Below, piece after piece: positions 1-8,321 of a stretch of DNA of 64,000 nucleotides. The notes under the pieces were generated by a model. The model searched no databases, had not been told where the DNA came from, and saw only the letters and a list, made by a program, of their open reading frames with translations. The stretch lies in NCBI RefSeq assembly GCF_036237275.1, contig NZ_CP108352.1, forward strand, positions 7,589,501-7,653,500, written 5' to 3'. The number at the start of each line of letters is the position of its first letter. The first letter of the stretch is position 1. This DNA is from Streptomyces sp. NBC_01353 (GTDB taxonomy: Bacteria; Actinomycetota; Actinomycetes; Streptomycetales; Streptomycetaceae). A program made the position numbers and the translations under genes.

Positions 1-2
1 GA

Positions 3-221
3 AAGCTGCGCTCGGAGGCGGAACGCATGGCCGCCGACTTCGCCCCCGATCTGCCGCCCGCGCTCGTCGTCGCCCTGGTCGCCGCCTGGTCGCAGCTCTT
101 CGGGCTCATCTCCTTCGAGGTGTTCGGGCAGTTCAACCGCATCGTCGAGGAAAGGGAGGAGTTCTTCGCCGCGTCGGCCGCCCGGCTGGGCCAGGACATC
201 GGCCTGCTGTCCCGCGCCTAG
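3..221 (+). CDS. TetR-family transcriptional regulator, C-terminal part (cut by window edge)
   Basis: The reading frame is open from the first bases, so the gene starts upstream of the window. Visible are about 72 residues ending at a TAG stop. The stretch AWSQLFGLISFEVFGQFNR followed by an acidic ERE and FF resembles the C-terminal ligand-binding domain of TetR regulators of the WHG/TetR_C_13 type. The DNA-binding half is outside the window, so the call rests on the tail only. It converges with the SARP gene, and the 82-bp gap holds a degenerate 33-bp repeat array. Confidence 0.6.
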   Translation, partial: KLRSEAERMAADFAPDLPPALVVALVAAWSQLFGLISFEVFGQFNRIVEEREEFFAASAARLGQDIGLLSRA

Positions 222-312
222 CGCGAAGCCGCGCACCCTCAGGCCGCAGCAACGCTCGAACGCGCGCCCCTCAGGCAAGCCGCACCGTGCGAACGCGCGC
301 CCCTCAGGCCGC
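218..312. repeat. About three degenerate 33-bp tandem repeats covering the 3' end of the SARP gene
   Basis: The 20-base segment at 257-276 recurs exactly at 290-309, 33 bp apart. A more diverged copy of its core (CCTCAGGC) lies near 236-243. On the minus strand every copy carries a TGA, and the gene-proximal one is the actual stop codon of the SARP gene (306-304). The array therefore looks like an amplification of the gene's own 3' end. Confidence 0.75.
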
Positions 313-1110
313 CGAACCCCGCTCCGCCGAGCCCCGCCCCACCATGTCCGCGACCCCGCCGAGCAGCGTCGGGTCCTGTCGCAGGATCCGCTCGTGCAGG
401 GCGCGCAGGGCGGGGCCCGGGTCGGCGCCCATGGCCTCCGCGATCCTGCGTCGGGCCTCCTCGTAGGCGACCAGCGCGTCGGAGGAACGCCCGCCCCGGT
501 ACAGCGCCAGGATCAGCAGCGCCACCGGCCGCTCCCGCAGCGGATGGGCGGCCACCAGGCGCACCAGCTCATGGACGCACTCGTCGTACCGCCCCTGCGC
601 GATCGCGCCCTCGAGGCGCGCCTCCAGGACGAGCATCCGCTTCTCCGCCCAGCGCCGCCGCTCGGCCTCCAGATAGGGGCCGGGCAGCCCCTCCGCGTAC
701 TCGCCGCGCCACAACGACTCGGCCTCGCCCGCCAGTTCCCCGGCCCGGTGCAGATTCCCGGCCTCACGTGCCGCGATCGCGCTGCGCAGCAACTCCCGCC
801 GCTCACACAGGTCGTCGATCCGGGCCCCGGTCAGCCGATAGCCGCTGCCCGTCCACACCAGTCGGGGCCCGTCCTGGCCGAGGGCGCGGCGTAGCCCGGA
901 GACGTACTTCTGGACGAGATTGCGTACATGTACGGGGGTTTCGGGCCCCCAGACGGCGTCGACGAGGCTCTCGTACGCCATCGACCGCCCGTCGAGGTGC
1001 AGCAGGACAGCGAGCACGGCCCGTTGCTTCGGCGGCCCGAGCGGTACTTCGCCCGCCGCGCGCAAAGCCCGCAGCGGGCCCAGGAGTTCCCATCGGATCG
1101 TGTCGGCCAT
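304..1110 (-). CDS. SARP-family (AfsR/DnrI-type) transcriptional activator
   Basis: This 268-residue protein has the two-part SARP architecture. An OmpR-like winged helix occupies roughly residues 5-95 (LGPLRALRAAGEVPLGPPKQ, then a VWG and an RRALG segment). An all-helical bacterial transcriptional activation domain (BTAD) follows at about 100-250, ending with the typical ALVAYEEARR and GADPGPALRALHERIL. Length matches stand-alone SARPs. The start is supported by a GATACT -10-like box 8 nt upstream (1119-1124 on plus), suggesting a leaderless mRNA. It is divergent from an MmpL transporter gene, and the intergenic strip carries four 12-bp repeats resembling a SARP binding site. SARPs usually activate secondary-metabolite genes, but none are adjacent. 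The family call is firm; the transporter as target is an inference. Confidence 0.9.
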   Translation of the reverse strand: MADTIRWELLGPLRALRAAGEVPLGPPKQRAVLAVLLHLDGRSMAYESLVDAVWGPETPVHVRNLVQKYVSGLRRALGQDGPRLVWTGSGYRLTGARIDDLCERRELLRSAIAAREAGNLHRAGELAGEAESLWRGEYAEGLPGPYLEAERRRWAEKRMLVLEARLEGAIAQGRYDECVHELVRLVAAHPLRERPVALLILALYRGGRSSDALVAYEEARRRIAEAMGADPGPALRALHERILRQDPTLLGGVADMVGRGSAERGSAA

Positions 1111-1136
1111 GCGCCGAGAGTATCCCGGAGCCGGCC

Positions 1137-1183
1137 TTCCAGCGGATCTTCCAGTGGCTCTTCCAGCGGGCGTTCCAGTGACC
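1137..1183 (+). promoter_or_regulatory. Four direct repeats (TTCCAGY, 12-bp period), candidate SARP operator
   Basis: TTCCAGC/T begins at 1137, 1149, 1161 and 1173, a strict 12-bp period in the 101-bp gap between the divergent SARP and MmpL genes. SARPs are known to bind direct heptamer repeats spaced about one helical turn, with the last repeat about 8 bp from the -10 box. A possible -10 (CAGTAC) starts at 1187, 7 bp after the last heptamer. An alternative, leaderless -10 is CAACGT at 1200. The binding itself is inferred. Confidence 0.6.
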
Positions 1184-1211
1184 GGTCAGTACGCCGTCCC
1201 AACGTGGCCCC

Positions 1212-3392
1212 ATGCAGCAAGAACCGCCGCCGGAACCCGGCCCCCGCACCCCGCTCACCCGCCTCGGTCGACTCGCGGTCCGACGCAGCGGAGCCGTGCT
1301 CGTCACCGCTCTGCTCCTCTTCCTCGGCCTCGGGGCGTACGGCGCCGGCGCCCAGGCCGAACTCGACCTCGCCCGCTGGGACGCCCCCGGCACCGAGTCC
1401 GCCACCGCGGCCCGCATCCTGCGCGAGGACTTCTCGACCGGAAACCCCAACCTCGCCCTCCTCGTCACCGCCCGCGGCGGTGACATCGACGACCCCGCCA
1501 CCGCCCGCGCCGCGCGGGCCCTCGCCGAGGAGGTCGCCGCCCTGCCGGGCGTCGTGGACACCCGTACGTACGGGAACGGCGAAAGCCCCGCCCTGCGCTC
1601 CGAGGACGGCAGCCGCGCTCTGATCCTCGCCCGCCTCGAGGGAACCGCCACCGAGACCCGCGCCCGACTCGCCACGCTCTCGCCCCTGCTGACCCGCACC
1701 ACGCCGGAACTCACCGTCCAGGTGGGCGGCCAGGAGGAGATCTCCCGCCAGGTCGGCGAACAGGCCCGCGCCGACTTCCTCACCGCCGAGGTCCTCGTCC
1801 TGCCGGCCGTCGTCCTGCTCCTGATCCTGGTCTACCGCCGCACCGCCGCCGCTCTGATCACCGTCGGAACCGGGCTGCTGTCCGTCGTCGGAACGCTTGC
1901 CGGACTGCGGCTGCTCGCCCAGTTCACTCCGGTCTCCACCTTCGCCGCCAACATCGCGCTCGTCCTGGGCCTCGGACTCGGCATCGACTACAGCCTCTTC
2001 CTCATCACCCGCTACCGCGAGGAACGCGCCGCCGGGCACCCCCAGCCGGAAGCCGTCGTCCGAGCCACCGCGACCGCCGGCCGCACCGTGCTCTTCAGCG
2101 GTGTCACCGTCGCCGTCTCCCTCTCAGCCCTCCTCGTCTTTCCCTTCTTCTTCCTCAGCTCCTTCGCCTACGCCGGCGTCCTTGTCGTCCTCACGGCCGT
2201 GGCCGGCGCCGTCCTCGTCCTGCCTGCGGCCCTCGCCCGCTGGGGCCATCGCATGGAACGTCCCGCCTCGACGTCCGCCGGGCGCGGCCTATGGCACCGG
2301 ATCGCCCTGCGCGCCCTGCGCCGTCCCGCGTTCAGCGCCGCCGCCGTGCTCGGCGTTCTCCTGATCGCCGGCTCTCCGCTCCTGGGCCTGCGGTTCGGCC
2401 TCCCCGACGAACGGACCCTGCCGTCCGGCACCTCCTCCCGTACGACGTCGGAGATCGTCCACCGGGAGTTCGCCGCCGAACCGACCGACACCGTCCATGT
2501 CGTCGTGCCCTCGCCCGTGGACCGAACGGAACTCGCCGCATACGCCGCCGGGCTCGCACGCATCCCGGGCGTCCACAGCGTGGAGCCGCCCCGCTACGGG
2601 AAGAGCGGCGCGGCCCTCCTCGCGGTCGTCCCGACCCAGCGGGCGATGTACGGAGACGTGCCCGCGTTCGTGGAGCGGATCCGCACCGCCGACGGTCCGC
2701 CCGGCGTCCTGGTCGGCGGCTACCCCGCCGAGACCACCGACTTCCGCGCCACCCTGCTCGACCGGCTGCCGATCGTCGTAGGACTCGTCCTCGCCGCGAC
2801 CTTCGTCATCCTCTTGCTCCTCACCGGCAGCCTGCTGCTCCCGGCCAAGGCCACGGTGCTCAATCTGCTCAGCCTGTCGGTGATGTTCGGCTGCCTCGTC
2901 TTCGTCTTCCAGGACGGCCACTTCGCCTCCGTGCTCGGCTTCACCCCCACCGGCTCGATCGAGCCGAGCATCCCGATCCTGATGTTCTGCATCGTCTACG
3001 GCCTGTCCATGGACTACGAGGTGTTCATGCTGGCGCGCATCAAGGAGGAGTACGAGCGGACCGGCGACACGGAGCGAGCCGTCGTCGAGGGCATCCGCCG
3101 CAGCGCGCCGTTGATCACCGCCGCCGCCGGAATCCTCGCCCTCAGCTTCGCCGCGTACGCGACCGGCGGCGTCGTCTTCCTCAAGGAACTCGGTGTCGGC
3201 GCGGCCCTCACCATCCTGGTCGACGCCACGCTCATCCGGGTCGTGCTCCTCCCGGCCACCATGCGGCTCGCGGGCCGCGCCAACTGGTGGGCCCCCGCCC
3301 CGCTGCGCCGCCTCCACCGCCGTATCGGCCTGAGCGAGGCGCCACCGGCCGAAGGGGCGCCGGGCGGTGTACTCCGGCGGGAGTACGTGTGA
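1212..3392 (+). CDS. MmpL/RND-family membrane transporter
   Basis: This 726-residue polytopic protein has the duplicated MMPL layout: an N-terminal helix (residues about 22-42), an extracytoplasmic loop rich in charged residues, then a block of five to six helices. The same pattern repeats in the second half. The segment GLGLGIDYSLFLITRYREE in the first half and YGLSMDYEVFMLARIKEEYE in the second are the paired G-x-x-x-D-Y motifs that carry the proton-relay aspartates of this superfamily. Actinobacterial members export lipids, siderophores or drugs; the substrate here is unknown. It lies downstream of a putative SARP operator and 53 bp ahead of a two-component system, either of which could control it. 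Confidence 0.9.
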   Translation: MQQEPPPEPGPRTPLTRLGRLAVRRSGAVLVTALLLFLGLGAYGAGAQAELDLARWDAPGTESATAARILREDFSTGNPNLALLVTARGGDIDDPATARAARALAEEVAALPGVVDTRTYGNGESPALRSEDGSRALILARLEGTATETRARLATLSPLLTRTTPELTVQVGGQEEISRQVGEQARADFLTAEVLVLPAVVLLLILVYRRTAAALITVGTGLLSVVGTLAGLRLLAQFTPVSTFAANIALVLGLGLGIDYSLFLITRYREERAAGHPQPEAVVRATATAGRTVLFSGVTVAVSLSALLVFPFFFLSSFAYAGVLVVLTAVAGAVLVLPAALARWGHRMERPASTSAGRGLWHRIALRALRRPAFSAAAVLGVLLIAGSPLLGLRFGLPDERTLPSGTSSRTTSEIVHREFAAEPTDTVHVVVPSPVDRTELAAYAAGLARIPGVHSVEPPRYGKSGAALLAVVPTQRAMYGDVPAFVERIRTADGPPGVLVGGYPAETTDFRATLLDRLPIVVGLVLAATFVILLLLTGSLLLPAKATVLNLLSLSVMFGCLVFVFQDGHFASVLGFTPTGSIEPSIPILMFCIVYGLSMDYEVFMLARIKEEYERTGDTERAVVEGIRRSAPLITAAAGILALSFAAYATGGVVFLKELGVGAALTILVDATLIRVVLLPATMRLAGRANWWAPAPLRRLHRRIGLSEAPPAEGAPGGVLRREYV

Positions 3393-3445
3393 TCACCACG
3401 CCCGGCTGACGCCCCAGCCGCCCGACCGCGTCTAGCGTGGCGGGC

Positions 3446-4681
3446 ATGGACGAACTGCGCAGAGACGACCAGGGCGGCCCGCGGGCACGAGGCGGCCAGG
3501 GCGGGCCGCCCTGGCTGCGGCAGTGGGCCGACCGGGAGCCCGGAACCGGACTGCCCTGGCGGTCCACCCTGCTCCTGGCCGTCTTCGTGATGGTGGGCTC
3601 CGGCTTCGCCGCGCGGAACCAGCCGGACCGGGAGTCGCTGGATGCCCTCGGCCGCTCGCTGCTGCTCGTCGGCTCCGCGCTGCTCCTGCTGCGCCACCGC
3701 CACCCGGTCCCCGTGGTCTTCGGCACCGCGGCGCTCACCCTCGGCTACTTCGCCGCCGGCTACCCGTACGGTCCGGTCTTCCTCCTCGTCGCGGTCGCCT
3801 GCTACGCCGCGATCGTCCACGGCCACCGGCGGTCGGCCTGGTGGGCGCTGGGCCTGCTCTGGGTGGGGCATCTGCTCCTCGCCCACTGGCTCTACCGCTA
3901 CCTGCCCCCGGACGGGGACTCCGCCGCGCCCTGGGGCCAGGAGATCCCCGTCGCCCTCTTCGTCGTCGCGATCCTCGCCGCCTCCGAACTGGTCCGCGTC
4001 CGCCGCGAGCAGTGGGCGCAGCAGCGGGCCGAACGCGCCGCGGCCGAGCGGCGCCGCGCCGACGAGGAGCGCCTGCGGATCGCCCGTGAACTGCACGACG
4101 TCCTCGCCCACTCGATCTCCGTCATCAATGTGCAGGCGGGCGTCGGTCTCGCCCTGCTCGACACCGACCCCGAGCAGGCGCGCACCGCGCTCACCACCAT
4201 CAAGGCGGCGAGCAAGGAGGCGCTGGGGGAGGTCCGGCAGGTCCTCGCCACGCTGCGCGCGCCCGGCGAGGCCCCGCGCACCCCGGCGCCCGGCCTCGAC
4301 CGGCTCCCGGAACTGGCCGAGCAGGCGGCGTCCGCCGGTCTCACCGTACGCACCTCCACCGAGGGGGAGCCCGCGGCGCTGCCGCCCGGCACCGACCTCG
4401 CGGCCTTCCGCATCGTGCAGGAGGCGCTGACCAACGTGGTCCGCCACTCCGGATCCCGCACCGCCCGCGTCGTGATCGCGTATCGGCCCGGTGGCGTGGA
4501 GCTCCGTGTCGACGACGACGGACCGGCGACCGGCGGGGACGCCGGCGGCAGTGGCAACGGACTCGCCGGAATGCGGGAGCGGGCCGCCGCGCTCGGTGGC
4601 ACGATCGAGGCGGGCACCCGCCCGGACGGCGGCTTCCAGGTGCGTGCCGTCCTTCCCGCCCGCCCGAAGGAGACCCCGTGA
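3446..4681 (+). CDS. Two-component sensor histidine kinase (HisKA_3 type)
   Basis: The protein is 411 residues from the ATG. Four or five hydrophobic helices fill residues about 35-175, followed by a short charged coiled segment and the dimerisation/phosphoacceptor box RIARELHDVLAHSISVINVQ, where the first His is the predicted phosphorylation site. The C-terminal HATPase domain shows an N-box (QEALTNVVRHS) and a G-box (GNGLAGMRERAAALGG). An upstream GTG at 3437 is also in frame, but TAGCGT at 3433-3438 lies 7 nt before the ATG, which favours a leaderless ATG start. The stop overlaps the GTG of the response regulator by 4 bases (GTGA), so the two are translationally coupled partners. The signal sensed is not evident. 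Confidence 0.92.
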   Translation: MDELRRDDQGGPRARGGQGGPPWLRQWADREPGTGLPWRSTLLLAVFVMVGSGFAARNQPDRESLDALGRSLLLVGSALLLLRHRHPVPVVFGTAALTLGYFAAGYPYGPVFLLVAVACYAAIVHGHRRSAWWALGLLWVGHLLLAHWLYRYLPPDGDSAAPWGQEIPVALFVVAILAASELVRVRREQWAQQRAERAAAERRRADEERLRIARELHDVLAHSISVINVQAGVGLALLDTDPEQARTALTTIKAASKEALGEVRQVLATLRAPGEAPRTPAPGLDRLPELAEQAASAGLTVRTSTEGEPAALPPGTDLAAFRIVQEALTNVVRHSGSRTARVVIAYRPGGVELRVDDDGPATGGDAGGSGNGLAGMRERAAALGGTIEAGTRPDGGFQVRAVLPARPKETP

Positions 4682-5343
4682 TCCGTGTCCTGCTCGCCGA
4701 CGACCAGTCGCTGGTAAGGGCCGGCTTCCGCGCGCTTCTGGACGCCCAGCCGGACATCGAGGTCGCGGGGGAGGCCGCCGACGGTGACGAGGCCGCGGCG
4801 AAGGCGAGCGAACTGCGCCCGGACGTCGTCCTGATGGACATCCGGATGCCGCGGCTCGACGGCCTGGCCGCCACCCGGAGGATCACCGGCGACCCGGCTC
4901 TCGGTGCGGTGAAGGTGGTCATGCTGACCACCTTCGAGCTCGACGAGTACGTCTTCGAGGCCATCCGCTCCGGCGCCTCCGGTTTCCTCGTCAAGGACAC
5001 CGAACCGGAGGAGCTGCTGCGGGCCGTGCGCGCCGTCGTCGAGGGCGACGCGCTGCTCTCCCCGGGCGTGACGCGGCGGCTCATCGAGGAGTTCGCCGCC
5101 CGGTCGAAGGCCCCGGCCGGAGCGTCCGGCCTCGACGAACTCACCGAGCGGGAGCGGGAGGTGATGGCCCTGGTCGGCATGGGCCTCTCGAACGAGGAGA
5201 TCGCCCGGCGCCTGGTCGTCAGCCCCCTGACCGCCAAGACCCATGTGAGCCGGGCGATGGTGAAGCTGGGCGCGCGGGACCGGGCCCAACTCGTCGTCCT
5301 GGCCTACGAGTCGGGCCTGGTGCGCCCGGGCTGGCTGGGCTGA
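4678..5343 (+). CDS. NarL/FixJ-family response regulator
   Basis: This 221-residue protein has a receiver domain (residues 1-120) and a C-terminal LuxR-type helix-turn-helix (about 150-215). The acidic pocket is D8/D9, the phosphoacceptor is D54 within VVLMDIRMP, and the conserved lysine sits in FLVKDTEPEELL. The HTH reads LTEREREVMALVGMGLSNEE. It is the cognate partner of the kinase whose 3' end it overlaps (GTGA). The likely targets are nearby membrane-transport genes such as the MmpL gene, but no operator is visible, so that is conjecture. Confidence 0.93.
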   Translation: MIRVLLADDQSLVRAGFRALLDAQPDIEVAGEAADGDEAAAKASELRPDVVLMDIRMPRLDGLAATRRITGDPALGAVKVVMLTTFELDEYVFEAIRSGASGFLVKDTEPEELLRAVRAVVEGDALLSPGVTRRLIEEFAARSKAPAGASGLDELTEREREVMALVGMGLSNEEIARRLVVSPLTAKTHVSRAMVKLGARDRAQLVVLAYESGLVRPGWLG

Positions 5344-5362
5344 GGGTGCGTACGGGGCCGGT

Positions 5363-5384
5363 GGCCCGGGGCGTGGCCCGGGCC
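5363..5384. terminator. GC-rich hairpin between convergent genes
   Basis: GGCCCGGG at 5363-5370 pairs perfectly with CCCGGGCC at 5377-5384 around a 6-nt loop. It sits in the gap between the response regulator and the convergent MDMPI-type gene. There is no T-run, as is usual for Streptomyces terminators. Confidence 0.5.
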
Positions 5385-5421
5385 CGCGTTCCGGGTGCCG
5401 TTCAGATCCGCGCCCGGCTTC

Positions 5422-6177
5422 TCACGACCAGGTGATGCCCGACTTCTCCCGCCACAGCCGGGCGAGCGACGCGTCGCCGGTCACGGTCACCGCGCCGTCC
5501 GGAAGCCGGTTCCAGAGCGTCAGATAGAGACGGTCGGCGGCACCGCTCAGCTCGCAGTCGGCCGGGCCCGTCGCGTTGCGCTCCGTGTGCGGTGCGTCCT
5601 GGGACAGCCGGACGGTCCATACGTCCCCGGTGTCCGTCGCCCGCACCCGCAGGGTCTTCGGCTCCGGTGTGCGGACGCGGCTCCGGTCGCGCGCGTGGAA
5701 GGCGCGCAGCAGCTCGTCGATGCCGTCCACGGCGACCACCGGGTCGACCGGACCGGGAAGGCCCGACGGCAGCGCGGACTCGGCGTCCGCGCGGTGCACG
5801 GTCGTCTCGTGGGCCTGCCTCCGTGCCCAGAAGGCGAGCGGGGAGGGAGCGGGCAGGAACGTCCAGCACTCCAGGGTGTCGGGCGCCGCGCGCAGGGCGG
5901 CGACCAGCAGGGCGTGCCCCTCGCGGAAGTGGGCGAGGAGCTCCTCGCCGTCGAGGTCCGGTTCGCCGCCGTCGGGGTGGTAGGAGGTGTGGCCCTCGGC
6001 GACGAACGCCGTGGCCCAGCGGTGCACCATCGTCGTGTGGCGCAGGAGATCCCGCACCCGCCACCCCGGGCAGGTCGCCACCTCGGCGTCCGTGCCCGCC
6101 TCGGTCGCGGCGTCGGCCAGGGCCCTGCCCGCCGCGTCCAGGGCTTCGATGTGCTCGTCGATCTTCATGATCCCCAT
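5422..6177 (-). CDS. Maleylpyruvate isomerase-like, DinB-fold metal/mycothiol-dependent family protein (TIGR03083 type)
   Basis: About 251 residues. The N-terminal half has the DinB-like four-helix pattern of the MDMPI_N family: a WRVRDLLRHTTMVHRWA segment contributing metal-ligand histidines, and a later QAHETTVHRADAE segment with the third. The C-terminal half resembles the MDMPI_C sterol-carrier-like domain (VWTVRLSQDAP, LSGAADRLYLTLWNR). Family members include mycothiol-dependent maleylpyruvate isomerase, but most actinobacterial paralogues are uncharacterised. An ORF extends upstream, but CAGAAT (6190-6185 on minus) lies 7 nt before the ATG at 6177, so the leaderless ATG is preferred. 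Its enzyme activity cannot be assigned. Confidence 0.8.
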   Translation of the reverse strand: MGIMKIDEHIEALDAAGRALADAATEAGTDAEVATCPGWRVRDLLRHTTMVHRWATAFVAEGHTSYHPDGGEPDLDGEELLAHFREGHALLVAALRAAPDTLECWTFLPAPSPLAFWARRQAHETTVHRADAESALPSGLPGPVDPVVAVDGIDELLRAFHARDRSRVRTPEPKTLRVRATDTGDVWTVRLSQDAPHTERNATGPADCELSGAADRLYLTLWNRLPDGAVTVTGDASLARLWREKSGITWS

Positions 6178-6269
6178 GCGGCGGATTCTGCCAGGGGAGG
6201 GCGCGGGCCGGGGCCGAATCATGCCTGCGGGGGCCGGCCGCACAGCCGAGGACGGCTGCCCGGGTCCGG

Positions 6270-7490
6270 TTACTCGGCCTGCGCCGGTACCCGTGCGTTC
6301 CTGGCCGCGTAGCCGATCACCGCGGCGCCGGCCGCGAGGACGGCGACGGTGGTCAGGGCGACCGGCAGGGAGAACCAGTCGGCGAGGAAGCCGATCGACG
6401 GCGGGCCGAGCAGCATGCCGCCGTAGCCGAGGGTGGAGGCGGCGGCGACCCCGCTCGGGCCGGCGAGCGCGCCCGCGCGGGCCACGGCCACCGGGAAGAT
6501 GTTGGCCAGGCCGAGACCCGTGACGGCGAAGCCGAGCAGTGCGGCCCAGACGCTCGGGGCGAGCGCGCCGAGCACCATGCCGGCCGCCGCCGTCGCCCCG
6601 CCCGCCACGAGCGTGCGGGTCTGGCCGAGCCGTTCGAGGAGCGCGGTGCCGGAGAGCCGGCCGGCGGTCATGGTCAGCGCGAAGAGGGAGTAGCCGGCGG
6701 CGGCGACGCCCGGATGCGCGTGCAGGTCCTGCTCCAGGTGGAGCGCGCCCCAGTCGGCCAAGGCGCCCTCGCCGTACGCCGTGCAGAGCGCGATCACCCC
6801 GAAGACGAGGACGAGCCCGCGTGAACCGGCCTTCCCGCGGGGCCGGTCGGCGGCGGCGGCCTCTTCCGGCGGGGCGGGGGAGGGCTGTCGGAGCAGTACG
6901 GGACCGGCGACGGCCGTCAGGACCAGCCCGACGACCGTCAGACCGAGGAGATGGGTCGCGGGGGCGAGGCTCCCGGCGACGAGCCCGCCGAGTCCGGCGC
7001 CGACCATCCCGCCGAGGCTGAACGCGGCGTGGAAGCTGGGCATCACGGGGCGGCGCAGGGCGGCGACGAGGTCGACGGCGGCGCTGTTCATGGCCACGTT
7101 GATGCCGCCGTACGCGGCGCCGAAGACCAGCAGGACGAGGCCGAGCGCGAGCGGGGAGTGGGTGAGGGCGGGCAGGGCGATGGAGAGCGAGAGCAGAACG
7201 GCGGTGGCGACGGTGACGGCATGGCTGCCGTGGCGCCGGCAGAGACGCCCGGTCAGCGTCATGGTCACCACGGCGCCGGCCGACACCCCGAGCAGCGCGA
7301 GCCCGAGGTCGCTGGCGGAGGCCCCGGTCTGGTGCTTGATCGCGGGGATGCGGACCACCCAGCCGGCGAAGAGAAAGCCGTCGAGGGCGAAGAAGAGCGT
7401 GAGGGCGGTGCGGAGGCGGGACAGGGAGGGAGCGGTGTCTCCGCCAGGGCCCCCCGGAACGGCCGTCCGTACTTTGTTTAGTAGCGGCAC
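6270..7490 (-). CDS. MFS transporter
   Basis: About 406 residues with twelve predicted membrane segments in two blocks of six, separated by a charged linker (RQPSPAPPEEAAAADRPRGK). The first block begins LTLFFALDGFLFAGWVVRIP, and the loop between helices 2 and 3 has the MFS-A-like GRLCRRHGSHAV. Sequence features resemble sugar/drug-type MFS members of the FucP/YfkF kind, but the substrate is unknown. The frame is open far upstream. The GTG at 7490 is chosen because TATCCT (7502-7497 on minus) precedes it by 6 nt, a leaderless arrangement seen repeatedly here, and because the protein then begins just before the first helix. The downstream gap to the MDMPI-type gene is about 90 bp. Confidence 0.85.
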   Translation of the reverse strand: MPLLNKVRTAVPGGPGGDTAPSLSRLRTALTLFFALDGFLFAGWVVRIPAIKHQTGASASDLGLALLGVSAGAVVTMTLTGRLCRRHGSHAVTVATAVLLSLSIALPALTHSPLALGLVLLVFGAAYGGINVAMNSAAVDLVAALRRPVMPSFHAAFSLGGMVGAGLGGLVAGSLAPATHLLGLTVVGLVLTAVAGPVLLRQPSPAPPEEAAAADRPRGKAGSRGLVLVFGVIALCTAYGEGALADWGALHLEQDLHAHPGVAAAGYSLFALTMTAGRLSGTALLERLGQTRTLVAGGATAAAGMVLGALAPSVWAALLGFAVTGLGLANIFPVAVARAGALAGPSGVAAASTLGYGGMLLGPPSIGFLADWFSLPVALTTVAVLAAGAAVIGYAARNARVPAQAE

Positions 7491-7522
7491 AAACTCAGGA
7501 TAGGGGTCGGTGGAGGCGGATT

Positions 7523-7600
7523 TCAACCCGAGGCGTTCCTCGGGGTCGGTGGTGCTCAGCCCTAGGCGGTCCTCGGGATCGGTGGTGCTCAGCCCGAGGC
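7523..7600. repeat. 33-bp tandem repeat (2.4 copies) covering a gene's stop codon
   Basis: Units 7568-7600 and 7535-7567 differ at only a few positions, and a partial third copy spans 7523-7534. On the minus strand each unit contains TGA. The first is the real stop of the HhH-protein gene (7591-7589), so the repeat appears to have grown from the gene end into the gap before the MFS gene. Confidence 0.85.
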
Positions 7601-8236
7601 GTCGGCGGTGTCCCGTCGCAGCGACGCCCTTACGAGCGCAGCGGCCAGCAGCGGGAGGTCCTCGTGGGGCACGAGTCCCGCGAGCGCGGCGGCGTCCGTG
7701 GGGAGGTGCGCGCGCCGGGCGCCCTTCAGGGCGCGCTCGTCCAGGTAGGGGGCCAGTTCCGGCCAGATTCCCTGGATCTCGCGAAGGAAGATGTCCGCGC
7801 CTGCCGGGCCGATCCCCGGCATCTCCTGCAACTCCGACCGCAGGACGTCCACGTCGCCGTCCGCCGCCGCCCTCATCCGCCGCAGATCGCCGCCGTACTC
7901 CGCCAGGACCAGCTCGGCCTCCTTGCCCAGCTGCGTCGAGGTCCGCTCGTCGTAGCGCCGGTAGCCGCCCTCGCCCAGCGCGTCCACCCGCTCCTGCCAC
8001 GTGGCGTCCCGCATCCGCCGCGGGCTGCGCATCCCCGCGTCGAAGAGCGCCCTGGCCGACGCGACCGCCGTCTCCGCGCGGATCCGGGCGCTCATCAGAT
8101 GGGCCAGGACGAGCAGCTGGTACAGCGGCTGCGGAGTGTCCTTGAGCCGGATGCCTGCCTCTTCGGCGTACGTCCCGTGCTCCTGGTCCTCCAGCAGGGC
8201 CCGGACGCGGGTCGTCGACGTGTCGGAGCGTGCCAT
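7589..8236 (-). CDS. Endonuclease III/HhH-GPD-like protein
   Basis: A 215-residue all-helical protein. The segment LQEMPGIGPAGADIFLREIQ is a helix-hairpin-helix followed by the position where HhH-GPD glycosylases usually carry their catalytic residues, and the remainder matches small actinobacterial proteins annotated as endonucleases. No four-cysteine iron-sulfur cluster is present at the C terminus, unlike classical Nth, and a catalytic lysine is not evident after the HhH. DNA glycosylase activity is therefore uncertain; it may be a non-enzymatic or divergent DNA-binding relative. It is divergent from a ROK regulator. Its stop codon is inside a 33-bp tandem repeat. Confidence 0.7.
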   Translation of the reverse strand: MARSDTSTTRVRALLEDQEHGTYAEEAGIRLKDTPQPLYQLLVLAHLMSARIRAETAVASARALFDAGMRSPRRMRDATWQERVDALGEGGYRRYDERTSTQLGKEAELVLAEYGGDLRRMRAAADGDVDVLRSELQEMPGIGPAGADIFLREIQGIWPELAPYLDERALKGARRAHLPTDAAALAGLVPHEDLPLLAAALVRASLRRDTADASG

Positions 8237-8321
8237 GACGCCTCCCGTTTCCCGCCGCGCCGGTACCCGCTGGGCACCCGCCGAAACCGCGCCACCGTCC
8301 GATCATGGGAGACTCGCCCCC

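Noticed and set aside
304-1110. SARP gene as marker of an antibiotic biosynthetic cluster
   Set aside because: No polyketide, peptide synthetase, terpene or tailoring genes follow; the neighbour is a transporter.
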